Part shown: positions 1 through 11,459 of the stretch, piece by piece
How the letters are laid out: every line of letters starts with the position of its first letter
Numbering within the stretch: the stretch's first letter is position 1
DNA from: Camarhynchus parvulus
Lineage: Eukaryota > Chordata > Aves > Passeriformes > Thraupidae
Length of the DNA: 64,000 nt
Reading direction: 5' to 3'
NCBI RefSeq assembly: GCF_901933205.1
Contig: NC_044601.1
Location: forward strand, 30,852,352-30,916,351
The notes under the pieces: generated by a model
Told to the model about the DNA's origin: nothing
The model's input: the letters and a program-made list of their open reading frames with translations, nothing else
Databases searched by the model: none
Position numbers and translations under genes: made by a program

Positions 1-1545
1 CTTGAAATAGCTATATTTGGCAGTCCACAGCTGCAAATGGAACTAAATAAGTTAGTCACCATGAATGAGGTAAGGAGGTAGTGCATTCAGTTTCTGTAAG
101 ACAGATACAAATGCAGTGGAATGGAGAGGTCAAATGGCCTTTACACAATGTAAAGAAGCAACAAAATATAGATCTGGGCACATAAACATGGACAAATGCC
201 ACCTATCAGCAACAGGAAGCAGTCTGCATGAGGCAGTCCTGCTTGGCAAAACAAGGCAACCCATAAGCAAGGCAATCTGCTGGCTTCCCATTTTGTTCCA
301 TACCCCCCTTATTTCAGTTAAAAAGCAAATCCAGAGAACAGGCACTTTACAGGTACTGTAGCTAAAATTGTAGGCCAGTTCTTCTGAGTAGTCCAAGAAC
401 ATTTTCAGGCCATTTTCTTCTGCAGAATATTTTTCTGCTACTCAAAAGAGTGCTCTAAGTGCATCCAGAGGAGTATTTGTGTTGTGGACCAGCACAGACT
501 GATGAGGACTCACTATAATAAACTGCCTCTCAGTGCTGGCTGAGCAGCAGAGCTAGCAGCCCAGGCTGAGCTGCTTGCTGACATATTATTAGGAAGGCTG
601 TGGCCCCTAGGTGCAGACCCAAGCAGACCCAGATCTCCACAGCCACCTGAGCAGCAGAGGTGTTGCTCAAGGCCTGCCTCCATGCACAGCGCTCTCCAAG
701 CTGTCAGCCCTGGAGGTCCTGCCAGGCTCACAGGATTAATCAGTCAGTGGAACACTGAGAAATCATTGTGTGCATGTTTCCCAGAGCCTATGGATTGCAT
801 TTGAAACCAGGATGGCTTGAGGTGATCAAGCAGAGGTATCTTATAGGGACATCTTATTTTTCCATGGATGTGGTAAGAGAGAGTGCTGAGTACTGAAGAA
901 TCATTCCTTTCAAAGTATCAAGGGGATACCCAGAAGCTGATACTGCTTTCAGCATCTACATCTGAAAGTCTTACATATTCCTTACAGAAGGGTTGTGCAG
1001 GAACATAGAAGGTTTTGGATTTTTCCTATTTCTGAAGGTGAAAACTCTAGCTAGTAAACCAATAAAAGCTAGTAAAACTCTAAACATGTACATGTTCAAC
1101 ATAAACCTGTGAAATCCCTTTGAGCTTTACAGCTGTAATACCTGAACAGACAACACTCTATACTTATTTTTTCTGAGTGTGCTTTGCCTCTTTGTACACA
1201 ATGTTACTAATCTGTTAAAGGTAAGATTCCTACAGCATAAAAGGACAACAGCAATCTTGTAATAAATCCCATTTTGAGGGGGAGGAGAGGGTAGAGTGCA
1301 GACAGTTTTGGGTACAATGCAGTGCCCCAGGCCACCTCATAGCTTTTGCAAACACTCATTATTTTTTCCATAGCCTATGTCAGTAGTAAATTTCCTACAG
1401 CTGCCATGGAATCCTGTGGGACTCAACAGGCTGAAGCAAGCCCTTCACAGAAACTCCTCCCACCCTAGTATGTGCTCTGCACTTCAAAGTATCCCTGCCT
1501 TGGGGGATGCCTGATTCAGTGCCTCTGCTAGACTATTAAAATCTT
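1..1545. other. Noncoding stretch, nothing recognised
   Basis: AT-rich, CpG-poor sequence with only short chance open frames on both strands. No splice-bounded exon, RNA gene or mobile element is recognisable. A GTAAGA donor-like site follows AAAG at about 1,221, but there is no open frame with an acceptor upstream of it. Confidence 0.6.
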
Positions 1546-1546
1546 A

Positions 1547-1624
1547 AAATCATAGAAGATTAAGGGATTGGAATAGACCCTAAAGAGCACCTAGTCCCAA
1601 CACCCTCTTCCAAGGGCAGCAGTG
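1547..1624 (-). mobile_element. CR1: CR1 LINE 3' tail fragment
   Basis: The segment starts with AATCATAGAAGATTAAGGG and continues with the reverse complement of the typical CR1 end (a TTGGAATAGACC-like block, AAAGAGCACCTAGTCC, then CAACACCC). CR1 elements end in short ATTCTATG-type repeats and are usually 5'-truncated, and this is such a dead fragment of about 80 bases. Its 3' end is at the low-coordinate side. Divergence is considerable, so it is old. Confidence 0.85.
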
Positions 1625-1629
1625 TGTAT

Positions 1630-1693
1630 AACAGGTAATAGGTCTTGAATATGTTAACAGGTCTTGAATATAACAGGTCTTGAATATGTTAAC
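1630..1693. repeat. Short tandem repeat, about 19-base unit, three copies
   Basis: The block AACAGGTCTTGAATAT occurs twice in succession, with a further diverged copy (AACAGGTAATAGGTCTTG) in front. The repeat abuts the CR1 tail, which suggests local slippage next to the insertion. Confidence 0.85.
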
Positions 1694-1699
1694 TCCCTC

Positions 1700-4055
1700 A
1701 CTACACTTGCCTTTGTCAGTCACCTCTCAGATCAATCCCCTGCATCTGTCAGTTTCCATATCTTCCTCCCGCAGATTTTTGTCCTCCATAATAAAGGTAA
1801 AAGCTTCTCAGTTGTACAACTAAGTCAAACTCTTGTCCTAAACACTTGCCCTGTCAACCCTGTTTCCACAAGCTGCCCCTGCTCTGCACACTTTCATGTT
1901 AGGGAGACCCAAAAGCAAAGTTTGTCACCTCTCTGCTTTGGGCACTAAATTCTCAGGCAGAGAACCCCATTAAACTTGCCTATTCTGTTTTCATGGCAGA
2001 GGATTCCTCTGCTTTTCTGAAGCTGCTCCACACCCATGCCCCATTTCACACCTCAGCTGGAGATTACTCCATCTCCCACCTTTTCCCCTTCCCACAGCCA
2101 TCACTTTTCCTTCCTTCAAAACTGTTGCCTGCTGCAGCATACAAGCACAGCAGGTCAAGACTCTGCCTCTGAACTCCTCCAGTCCTTGGTGGTCACAAGC
2201 ACAAGTTTGTGGTGTTTTCACTGCAACACAAGCCTTCTCACATGAATGAGCACTCTCCACACCTAGCCAGAATTTGTAGCCATCACTCACAAAGGCTGAG
2301 ATTGCTACCAACTGACCTGGTGCTTTGCAGGTGGATTGGCACATTCATTTTTTGAATAATGGTTTCCAGGTTTCGTATAAGAAAGATCCATATGGATCAA
2401 GCTGCCTCTACCTTACCAGATCTCCAAGGGTTGCACTTGGTCCAGCTCATTGTATGCAGACAGAAAGTCCCCCATCCAAACAAATTTCTGGTATCAGGAT
2501 AATTTAAGCAGACATTATACCAAATTGAGGACGTGGCAATAGAAAGAGTTGCAAAAGGCAATTAATCTTTCTGTGTGGCAAACTGCAGATTTACAACCTC
2601 CCTTTCCTTGCTGCAATTGCTTGTACTCATGCCTACCTCTAGCGAAAAATTCTGGTGGCTCAGGGACATTTAAGCACAGAAACATATTGAGACCTATGTG
2701 GTCTTGAAGAGGTTGCTGAACCCATGCTGCTGCAGTACTTAACACCTACTAAGTAACTGTGGAAGAAAGACCCAGTATTTAGATGCATCATTCACATTCA
2801 ATTTTACTTGAGATGTCTTGCTCTGCTGCCAAAGTGGTGGATAAGAGAAAAACCGAGCATAGAAATTACCATGCAAGTACTGCTGGAGATAGGAACAAAA
2901 AATTAGGTGCTGTAAGCTGTGATATTGTGGCAGGTAGTGCTCAGCTTTCTTCTGAATTACAGTTTTCCCCAGAGTGTAGTAAATGACAATATATTGCTCC
3001 AATACAGGTACACTGGAGAAATTCAAGGTGTTTTGCAGGCAGTAAACTATAAAGTTGAATGAACACATTTTTTATCAATTACCCCCTTCTCTAGGAAAAC
3101 TTTTCTAGTGTAATCCTGTTAGACTCTGTATAGTTGTGTTAAGCACTGAATACAACCCAAATTTTTTAAGGACCTTAATTGGGAAGAAAGTGTATTTAGA
3201 ACACAGTCTCTATATGTTAGCTTTACTACAAACAACCTGTGTGCTGCAGATCCATCCTTCCATTTCTCCTGGTTGTTTGCTCTTATAACTTTAATTTTAT
3301 ACTACAGCACCTCTGGAGTCTGAACTTAGACTCTTGATCTCAGCAGAAGCATGAGGATGCTGCTGCTTGATGGGCTGAGATGCACAGACTGGTTGCTCAG
3401 ATTAGCAGAGCATGGGGGTGATGAACTTCTGTTCTTCCTTCGATACACAAGCAAGAATGTCAGTGATGTTCTGGACACGACAAGGATGCTGTTATTTACT
3501 GCTATCATCTACTTGATTTGCAAGAACACAGAGAAATATCTCAATGGAAAGTTTTTAAATGTTATTTCCTTTCCAAACTACAGCTTCAGTGTGTAAAGAG
3601 GCGAGACCCAGATCAAAGCACACCAGCAGGGAATACTACAGGCAGCAAAGAAAGGCAGTATTCCTATACACACTGCTGCTGTTAGCAATCCCTTAAAATT
3701 CGTGCAACATCTCTGAAGCAAAATACAGTCCCACTGGGAAACACTGGCAGACAGCAAGGAGTTTCAAGCAAAACTAACATTTCCACCTACCTTAACTGTT
3801 AGCACAACAGACATTTCACTAAGGAGCACATCACTTTTTCACCTCTATTCATACAATCAACTTTTTTCTCTGTATAGCAGAAATATTAATTTTCCATATC
3901 TGCATCCCAGACTTAGCACCTCCTTTTCTGTCTTCCTCAAACTCATCAAACAAAACTAAAAACAAAGACAAAACAACTACCAGTAGCAGGTTTGAGGATA
4001 AGATTCTCAAAACTGCCTAGTTTTGCAGTTCTGCATCAGAGATCTCAGTCATGAA
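1700..4055. other. Noncoding stretch, nothing recognised
   Basis: Open frames of 60 to 117 codons occur on both strands, overlap each other and show no domain, no cysteine or motif pattern and no exon boundaries. No mobile element is recognisable by eye. Confidence 0.55.
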
Positions 4056-4061
4056 GCATTT

Positions 4062-4200
4062 AATGTTATCAAAGTGATTAGGGGCCTAGAGCATGGCCCA
4101 GGAAAGAAGGTGAGGGAGATGGGCTTGTCTGGTAAGGAAAAATATAAGCCTGGAGTTCTTTAGCAGTAACTTAAAAATATGTCAAGGGCATTACACAGAA
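4062..4200 (+). mobile_element. CR1: Probable old CR1 LINE fragment
   Basis: The run GATTAGGGGCCTAGAGCATG, then a GAGGGAGATGGGCTTGTCTG-like stretch and AAGCCTGGAG, follows the order of the conserved CR1 ORF2 C-terminal region (the part encoding the E-x-L-R-E-L-G-L-F motif and the following S-L-E). Frame is lost, and downstream similarity fades by about 4,200-4,290. The call is from the order of short matches only; a chance match or a different LINE is possible. Confidence 0.5.
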
Positions 4201-5066
4201 ACCTTACCATCAGTTGCAGGTGGAATAACAGGGCCGGGGATTGCATTTCGGGAGTTTTGGGCAAAAAAAAAGGAAAATATTTTGGAAGGTGCAGATGATT
4301 ATGAAGCCCTGGATGGCCTCACCACAAGGAAACAGAAGTATGTTTGGCTGTTTGGAAGGGTCTGAGGTAGAAACCTCACATTGAAGAATCAGCAAAATTG
4401 TCTAGGGTGAAATGCAGAGTGAGGAAGAAACGAAGGAAGAAGGACACAGCTGGTAGGCTGTGAAGTGGGGGAGTTCAATCATTAAAGTAAGTTTCTTGAT
4501 TCTTGGGATAAACTTTAATAAGTCAGACTATCTCACAGAGGTATATCACTTGTCATGATGACAAATGAATGACATTTTCCTCCCTTAAGGCTATTTGACT
4601 TCATCACATATTTTGACAGCTACATGATTCTGAAGACAGCACTTGCCAAGAGATGTCATCATAATTCACAGATACTTTCTTCACAGATAGAAAGGAAATA
4701 GTTTAGTGAACATTCAAAAAGAAATTAGAGGAGAAAAACTACCACATGCCCCTGAGTTTTTTGTTGGGGCTTTATTATCACAAATAATATCATAAACTAG
4801 TGATTAACAGAACTTCTAAAAACTATTTGAAAAAAAATTATGTAGAGAATCATACTTCATGAGTTTGACAGCAAGTAAAAAAAAAAAAAAAGGAAAGACT
4901 CTAGGAAGTTTTTCAGATTGTTTCCATTTTTTTTTTCTTTCTTTTTTCTTATCTTCCAGAATTGTAAATTCCTAGTGCCACTGGCAGAATTTTTTTTTAT
5001 TTTGGGTTAAATTCAAGTGATCTGTACTAACTAGGTTAAAATGGTATTTTCACTCTGAAAGACAGA

Positions 5067-5104
5067 AAAAAATCAACTTCAACTCAAAAAATCAACTTCA
5101 ACTC
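5067..5104. repeat. Two-copy tandem repeat, 19-base unit
   Basis: The unit AAAAAATCAACTTCAACTC occurs twice head to tail without a mismatch. Confidence 0.9.
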
Positions 5105-5127
5105 TGAAGTCACATGGGGGGATTTTT

Positions 5128-5215
5128 AATAATAATAATAATAATAATACAGAATATTATTAATAACAAATTTATTATTTATTAATTTAATATTTTAATA
5201 ATAATACAAATTATT
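5128..5215. repeat. (AAT)n microsatellite and AT-rich extension
   Basis: Seven to eight uninterrupted TAA/AAT units are followed by about 65 bases of nearly pure A/T with further TAATAA and ATTATT runs. Likely length-polymorphic. Confidence 0.95.
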
Positions 5216-8200
5216 TTGGAGTACAAATTATTTTCAGTACAATCTGATACTTCTTGTGTGCAACATGTTCTCAGTTAGCTGTTTTGTTCTAGCCTCTGCC
5301 TAGTCCGTGACCTATTCAGGCAGAGAATTCCCAGTTTGTCTCAACACCTACAAATGTGGTGATGCTGGTTTACATTTCTAGATTTTATAACAAAAATTTA
5401 TATTCAGAGCTATATTTCAACCTGGAACAATGGAGTAATCAAACTCCGTTCACACCCACACTGTTGATGTATGGACATTAATTAACATAGGAAGAAAACA
5501 ACACTGGAATTAGTGCTGTGAAATGGAACACAGGATGCCAGATGTAGTATCAGGGTATCTTAGTATTATACCCCATGGCATCTACACCTTGCAGTGTTTT
5601 GCAGAATTCATGCTTTGAAGTAAGAAACATCAGTCTCTTTGTTCTTGTCTGGTCAGAAAACTCCACCTGAAAACAGTTTCAATGGCTCATTGTCCAAGGC
5701 AATCTATCTTTCAGAGAGAAAAATTTGGCTTCTCTTAAAAGGCAAAATGCCAAGTGGAGTAGGTGTAATTTACTGAGTATATTCTCTTTGTTTATGGCAA
5801 TTTGTATGTGGGAAGAAAAGAATGTAACACTGAGGAAATTATTACCCATATTTCACCTAAGCAACAAAACAGTGTGAAATCCAGTCATGCAAAAACCCCA
5901 TCTTAATCCCAAGTACTTGTTTTTGATAAAAGAGTTCTGAGAGTTTTTTCCAATTTACCTATTCTGGATTTTTTTATCAAGTAATTAGGAGGAAAGTTTG
6001 AAGTTTATACACTATTATTACAGTATAAAATATTTAAAATTTTAAGAAATTTCTTTTCAGCCTTATTTGAAATCCACTCACCCTCCTTTAGCCCTGCATT
6101 CTAGGGATATCCAATCTGTTCATTTTGTGTATTACAACCACATCCAGGGTATATTCTATTCTGAATACCCCCAACTCGCTTGCTACTTTACAGATGCAGA
6201 ATATGACTGTCTTCTAAATTTTCCACTGTTTCCCAGGATTGCTTGATCAGCAGCTGGTAGATGATGCTGTAATACACATGTTTTAGAGGCCCCTTTCCCT
6301 TAGTTCTTCAAAAGTTAGGCAGTGGAATGTAGAGTTTTGATGGTTGGGGCAAGAGTGATGTGGCAAGCAACAAAGAACTGCAAGACCACTTAAAAATCTT
6401 TCTGAGAGCAATGGGAATCTTCCAAGGGAAGAGCTGCTTGCTTGAAGAGTCAAGCTGCTTCAGCTGGGATTGTGGAGGTAAGGTTTTTTCTGTGGTTTTA
6501 TGTGTCCAGGGAACACTACATACAGCATGAATGAACAAGCTGAATGTATCAAAGTGCTCACAAAATGCCTTCTCCTAACATTCCTTTTCCAGCAGGAAGC
6601 CAGCTTACCACCCCACCTTCCAACCCCAGTGCCCCCTGCTACACAGCAGTTTCTTGAGGGAAGCATTCATGCTTTGGCCAAATGATTCTGCCTCTCTATT
6701 ATGCCTCAGATTTTAACTCACACCTATCAAAGTTGCAGTGGAGACAAGACAGTCGTTACGAATCAAGGACCACCACACTGAACACAAATTAACATTTGCT
6801 CTGTCAGCCTAACATATCATAAAAATCACTTTTCTCTGTGCACAATAAAGACATTTTTCTTAACTTAAGCCTGCTTTCACTATTGAGAATCCTAAGTAGG
6901 AGAGAGAAGTTATTTCACACAGGAAGGAAGTTTATACAAAGTCAGATTCATAGCAAAAGAGTTAACAAGTTTATCACCAAAAGAAAATACCTGTCACTTA
7001 GCATTTTACAGGGCCACTGTCTAAAAACAAATATATTACTGCTTTGAGGAAAGTGTTTCTTCAAAAACCTGTAGAAGTTAGAGATGAACTTTTATGATAG
7101 TGTCAAGCTGGTCACTAAATGGTGCAGATTAACAGCAATGAGATGAAAGGCACTCTTGGGCAATATCGGGTGCTGTATTTCTCAGTGTTGCGTCTCCCTA
7201 AGTGTTTAATGTTTTTTCCAGATATAAAGAGTATTTATCACTTCATACATGGTTAAAATTAAAGAGCTGGAAACATTGTTTTCTTTGATTAGCCCCAAGA
7301 CCTAATTTGCTGGATGGCTCTGGGCAAGTTGTTTTCACTTCTTGGCCATCTGCAAGTGTAGTAACACAGATAATGCCCATATTTCTCCAGCGTTGCAATA
7401 GACTCAGTCATATGACATTTAAGAGTCGGCCCTTGATCTCAGAGCATTTTTATGAGCAAGGTAGTATCATGCACTATCACCTGTTCTGTGCTTTTCTTGA
7501 ATAGCAGTTGAATGAACCTGACATCAAGCTCTGCAGATTCCCTACAAGGCGTGAGTTTCAGTCACACACAAAAAGCACTTGTGACCTCAGATCTGTTGTG
7601 CAAGGACCCTACAGACATGCTACCTTAAAGAATCTTAGGTACAACATGGTTTGGGAGAAATAATGAAATGGTATTTCCCTATTGCAAAACAATGATATGA
7701 GGGTACATGAAACTAAAGCAAACCTAAAAACTGCAAGTGGCAAAACCAGAGTTTATCTTAGAAACAAGAGAATTGTCATTGGAATAAGAGTCTGAAATTT
7801 ATTTCCATGGTGCAATATAACCTCTGATGTCATTTGCACTATGTAACACTTTAACTGTGTAAAAATGGAATAAGGGATTCATAGTCCTTGCAGAAGCCTT
7901 TTTCAATTAGGTCATTCCCACAAATTTAAGTCAACAGTCATGTTAAGGGACTTTTGACAACACTGAAAATTTAAACTCATCACTTTCAAAGCAGCAAGGA
8001 AGCCATAGTACCAGTGCCTGGGATTAAATTGAATTTCGTCATGTTCACTACAGGTACAGAAGTAGATAAGAAGCTCCATTTTCATGAAGGAGAAATAAAA
8101 CAAGTTTCTAGATTTCCTAGCTGTGTGGGAAGGGTGAAAGACAGGAGAGATGCAACTCAAAAGCTCTGAAATTGGAGAGAAAATTGATAAACTCTGCTGT

Positions 8201-8359
8201 GTCTTTCAAGGCATGTGGTGATTTGAGGGGCTCTAAGATGTCCTGACAAGACTTACAGAGAAAGGGGAATTTGAATGTCGCAGAGTAGGATTTTAGAAGC
8301 AACCAAGAAGAATCCACAAGCTGCCTTAGATTCTCAAACCTCTGAAAATCTTTTGCAGG

Positions 8360-8428
8360 AAAAAAAGAAAACCAAACAAAAAAAAAACCCCACCAAAAAA
8401 ACAAAAAACAAAAACAAAACAAAAAAAC
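8360..8428. repeat. A-rich low-complexity tract (AAAAC-type)
   Basis: Almost entirely A with scattered C (repeated CAAAAA units) and one CCCCACC interruption. It could be the decayed poly-A tail of a retroposed sequence, but no recognisable retroposon body sits on its 5' side. Confidence 0.85.
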
Positions 8429-11032
8429 TCTGCAGAGAAAATTGAGAAAATTGGCTGGCATGCAGCCCAACATAGTTTTGGAGGGGAAAAAAATTACAGT
8501 AAAAAGTTATAATAATATACTCTGGTTGAAACCTAAACCCACAACGTTTGTGGTCCCAAATGTTGCTGATTTCATCCTGGGTGTTAGCTTAACTTGTTTA
8601 CTTTGCAACCAAAAGAAAACTCTCAGATAAAAAAATCCTATTTCAGGAAGTGGCAACATCATAATTCCAAGAAAAACCCAACTGGAGACTGTGTGGCTTG
8701 TCTTATAAAATATCTGCAGAAATATACAGCTTAGAAAAACAGAGTTGTCTCAGATGAGCATAATGCAACTGCTGCTAGGGGTTGTGTAGGTGCACATCTA
8801 GATTACTCACAGCACGCCACGTCTTCTCCTTCCTGAGTCTGTCTCAAGGCTACTGTGCTTTGGCTTGCAACCAATTTAACTCTGTCATTCAGCCAGCTGC
8901 TTGGAATAAAACTTCTCAGCCACTGGCTGTCCTGTTAGTCCTTTTATACCTGCCTCAGCTCCTATTTTGGGCCAAGCAATGCCTGTTTTTTAGGACAGTA
9001 TTCAAAACTGTGAGAGGAGACCAAAAATTCTCTCATGGGCAAAGAATGCCAAATGACAGAGAAATCACATGGCTGAAGTACCCATTTCTGGAGTTGAGAA
9101 TGTGATGTACTTATTTACTTTAGCAAGTATAGCCCAATACCAACACTCCAGGTGAAGTTACTGTTCAGTTACAATATGGGCCTCCTGTCACTCTGTTGCT
9201 AGATGATAAATTGTCTACACCTGGTGAGCTAACACAATGCTTATTCCTCAAAGCCCACAGGCCTATGAAACTGCTCAACGCCCATTGTGTGAGGAGAACT
9301 GGAAGTTCACCAGCCCCAGTACCCTGCCAAATTAATAGATCAGCTGTAACACTGGGGTCCCTGAGCACTAGGCACCACTGAAGAGACCCCCAGGAGAGAA
9401 GACCATATGTGTAAAGGTGAGAGAAAATGTGTTAATGATTTTAGGGAAATGATTATCACATGTATGCTTATTCTGGGGCAATCAAAGAATATGACTGTAA
9501 AATATAGTATGTAAACAAAACCTTTCCTGCACTCCTCATGCACGACTTTCAGAGGAGCTATCCCCCTGTGCATCTGGTCAAAGAAACAATATCTACTTCT
9601 TAATATTATATCGGGTTAAGGAGTTTTTCATTTTACCAGATTCATGGTAACAACTCCATTTTATTTTGTAGATTGACAGCAAGTAAGAATTTAAGAAGTT
9701 TCTTGGCCTTGTAAGTATGCAGCTTTAGACATGGAGTACACCCAAAAGACTCAATCCAGAAATCAAATACTAAAGGATTTGCAATCTGTACCTAACTGCA
9801 TCAGCGCACTTACTGCTATTGCAAAGTTCTCTAGTATAGAAAACCTCCCTACATTTAGAAAATTCTAATTCATTGATTTAGTTAGCACACAGTCAAAATT
9901 TTGCCAAAGTATACTCTGCTACATGAAGGATTTGCCTTGGTCTTTTTCTAGATTACATTAAAGTATACCCTTTTTCCCAAAGACTCACTTTACAAGTCAT
10001 GGATCTAATTTTTTCCTAGTAGAATTTTACTGATGTGAGCCAAAATTCTTTGTGGAGCAGCATGCAGTGAGATTATCTATCTGTATTTTCCTTCTAATGG
10101 TCACTAAGCACGTATTTTGGCCTAATACAACTCTGTCATATATAAGTGATGCCTACATTAGTACCTGACATGGCTGGCCTGTCTCTACCCTTCTAGGAAA
10201 CACTGAGATAGCCTCTCATAGAAGACAATTAAAAGCATAGATCCCTACCCTTGTCGGTATCAGTGGTTGCCATTTGATTTAGCACCCAGACTTTTTAGGT
10301 GGAAAAGCACTCATGCTCTTGAAAATAAGAGGCATGGTCAGCCCATGAGTTCATGAAGCTCTATATGCTCCACAAGGTGCTGCATTGCTGCTTCCGCATG
10401 CCATTCTTTCCACATACTCCTTAAGTACATGACGCAAATCCACTTGCGCAGAGACAGTTTTACAATTTATGTGAGCAGTATATAATGCAGTGAAGAGCCA
10501 GTGTGATACAAGCTTCAAGATATTATAGAGATAGAAGCTCACTCACACAGGTAGTCAGGAGACAGGAATTAATTTTAAAAAAATGAAAAAAAAAAAAGGA
10601 AAGACTAAAACATGTTGGTAAGAAGGTTTTGTGTATTTATGCATCTGCTTTCTTTTTTGAATACATAGTAAAACATTGAAAGCTAAAGACAAGCAAACCC
10701 ACATTAACTTTGCAGCTAATGCCAGTTCTGACAAGGTGTGCATCAGAAGCCCTGATGTCCACCATGGAATAAGGAGCAAAACTTATGGGGTGGGCAAAAC
10801 TGCGCAGCCAGGTAACTTTTTCCACGGCAGGAGTTGAGCAAGCAGAAATAGTATGAGCTACTGGTACCAGACCTTATTCTGAGAAGAGACATGCCTCAAA
10901 AGTGCTATGAAAGACAGCATCAAATGTATGTTGGGGTGGACAGATGGCAAACCTTCTTCTTCTTCCTTTGGTTATTTTTCAAGCCCACAGCTTAGCTGCC
11001 CCCAGTCCTGTAAAATTCGCACGCTGACACTT

Positions 11033-11400
11033 TCAGATGTCGTGACCCCTCCAAAACGCCTGGAGCGGTACCAGCGGTGCCAGCAGGGGTCAGGTTGAGC
11101 ACAGCACAAGCAAGCTTGGCTCGGAACCTGCTCCGTGCAGCCTGCAGGCCGGGGAGCTGCCCGCAGTGTCCCGGCGAGGCCGGCCTGCAGCCCGGGGAGC
11201 GCGGCCTGGGAGGCCGTGCCGGGCTGCTGGAGCCCGCCCGGGCTGCTAATGCCATCTGCTGGCTACACATTTCCCGGCCGTGGCCAGCGGGACAGCCCGC
11301 GGGCACTTACGGACACGCCTCACCTTCTTCTTGCTGTGGAAAGCTGGCAGGCTGCGAGACCATGGGAGAGCTGACCGTGGGGAACAACAAGCAAAAGACC
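11033..11400. promoter_or_regulatory. CpG island, probable promoter of an unidentified gene
   Basis: About 30 CpG dinucleotides fall within roughly 350 bases, in a window that otherwise has very few, and GC content rises sharply (for example GGCCGGCCTGCAGCCCGGGG near 11,180). In vertebrates such islands mark unmethylated promoters. On the plus strand CACTCCCG is followed by a GTGAGG donor at about 11,660; on the minus strand AAG precedes GTGAGG at about 11,322. Transcription direction therefore cannot be settled. ATG codons in favourable context exist on both strands (plus 11,361; minus 11,363), but neither leads to a recognisable protein. A CTCF-like motif lies inside. An orphan intragenic island or a GC-rich repeat are alternatives. 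Confidence 0.65.
11249..11262 (-). promoter_or_regulatory. CTCF-like binding motif
   Basis: On the minus strand the site reads CCAGCAGATGGCAT, matching the CTCF core consensus CCASYAGRKGGCRS at 13 of 14 positions. Its location within the CpG island supports, but does not prove, occupancy. The motif is degenerate, so a chance match remains possible. Confidence 0.45.
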
Positions 11401-11459
11401 AAAGTGCACTATTGTGTATTGACGCACAGAATCACCCTAGGCCTCCTCCATCTGCCCTG

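Larger units (their letters stand above)
4300..11030. other. Noncoding AT-rich stretch with simple repeats
   Basis: No gene recognised. It holds a 15-A run (about 4,877-4,891), a duplicated 19-base block near 5,070, an AAT microsatellite near 5,128 and an A/C-rich tract near 8,360. Open frames up to 118 codons (for example the minus-strand one at 8,117-8,473) read through these low-complexity tracts and carry no protein-like pattern. Confidence 0.55.

Noticed and set aside
4204..4395. Minus-strand frame next to a GATG/GTAAGG donor
   Set aside because: The frame stops just before the donor, and part of the stretch overlaps a likely CR1 scrap.
8117..8473. 118-codon minus-strand open frame with a Phe/Trp-rich segment
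   Set aside because: The aromatic segment is the reverse reading of the A/C-rich tract at 8,360-8,428.
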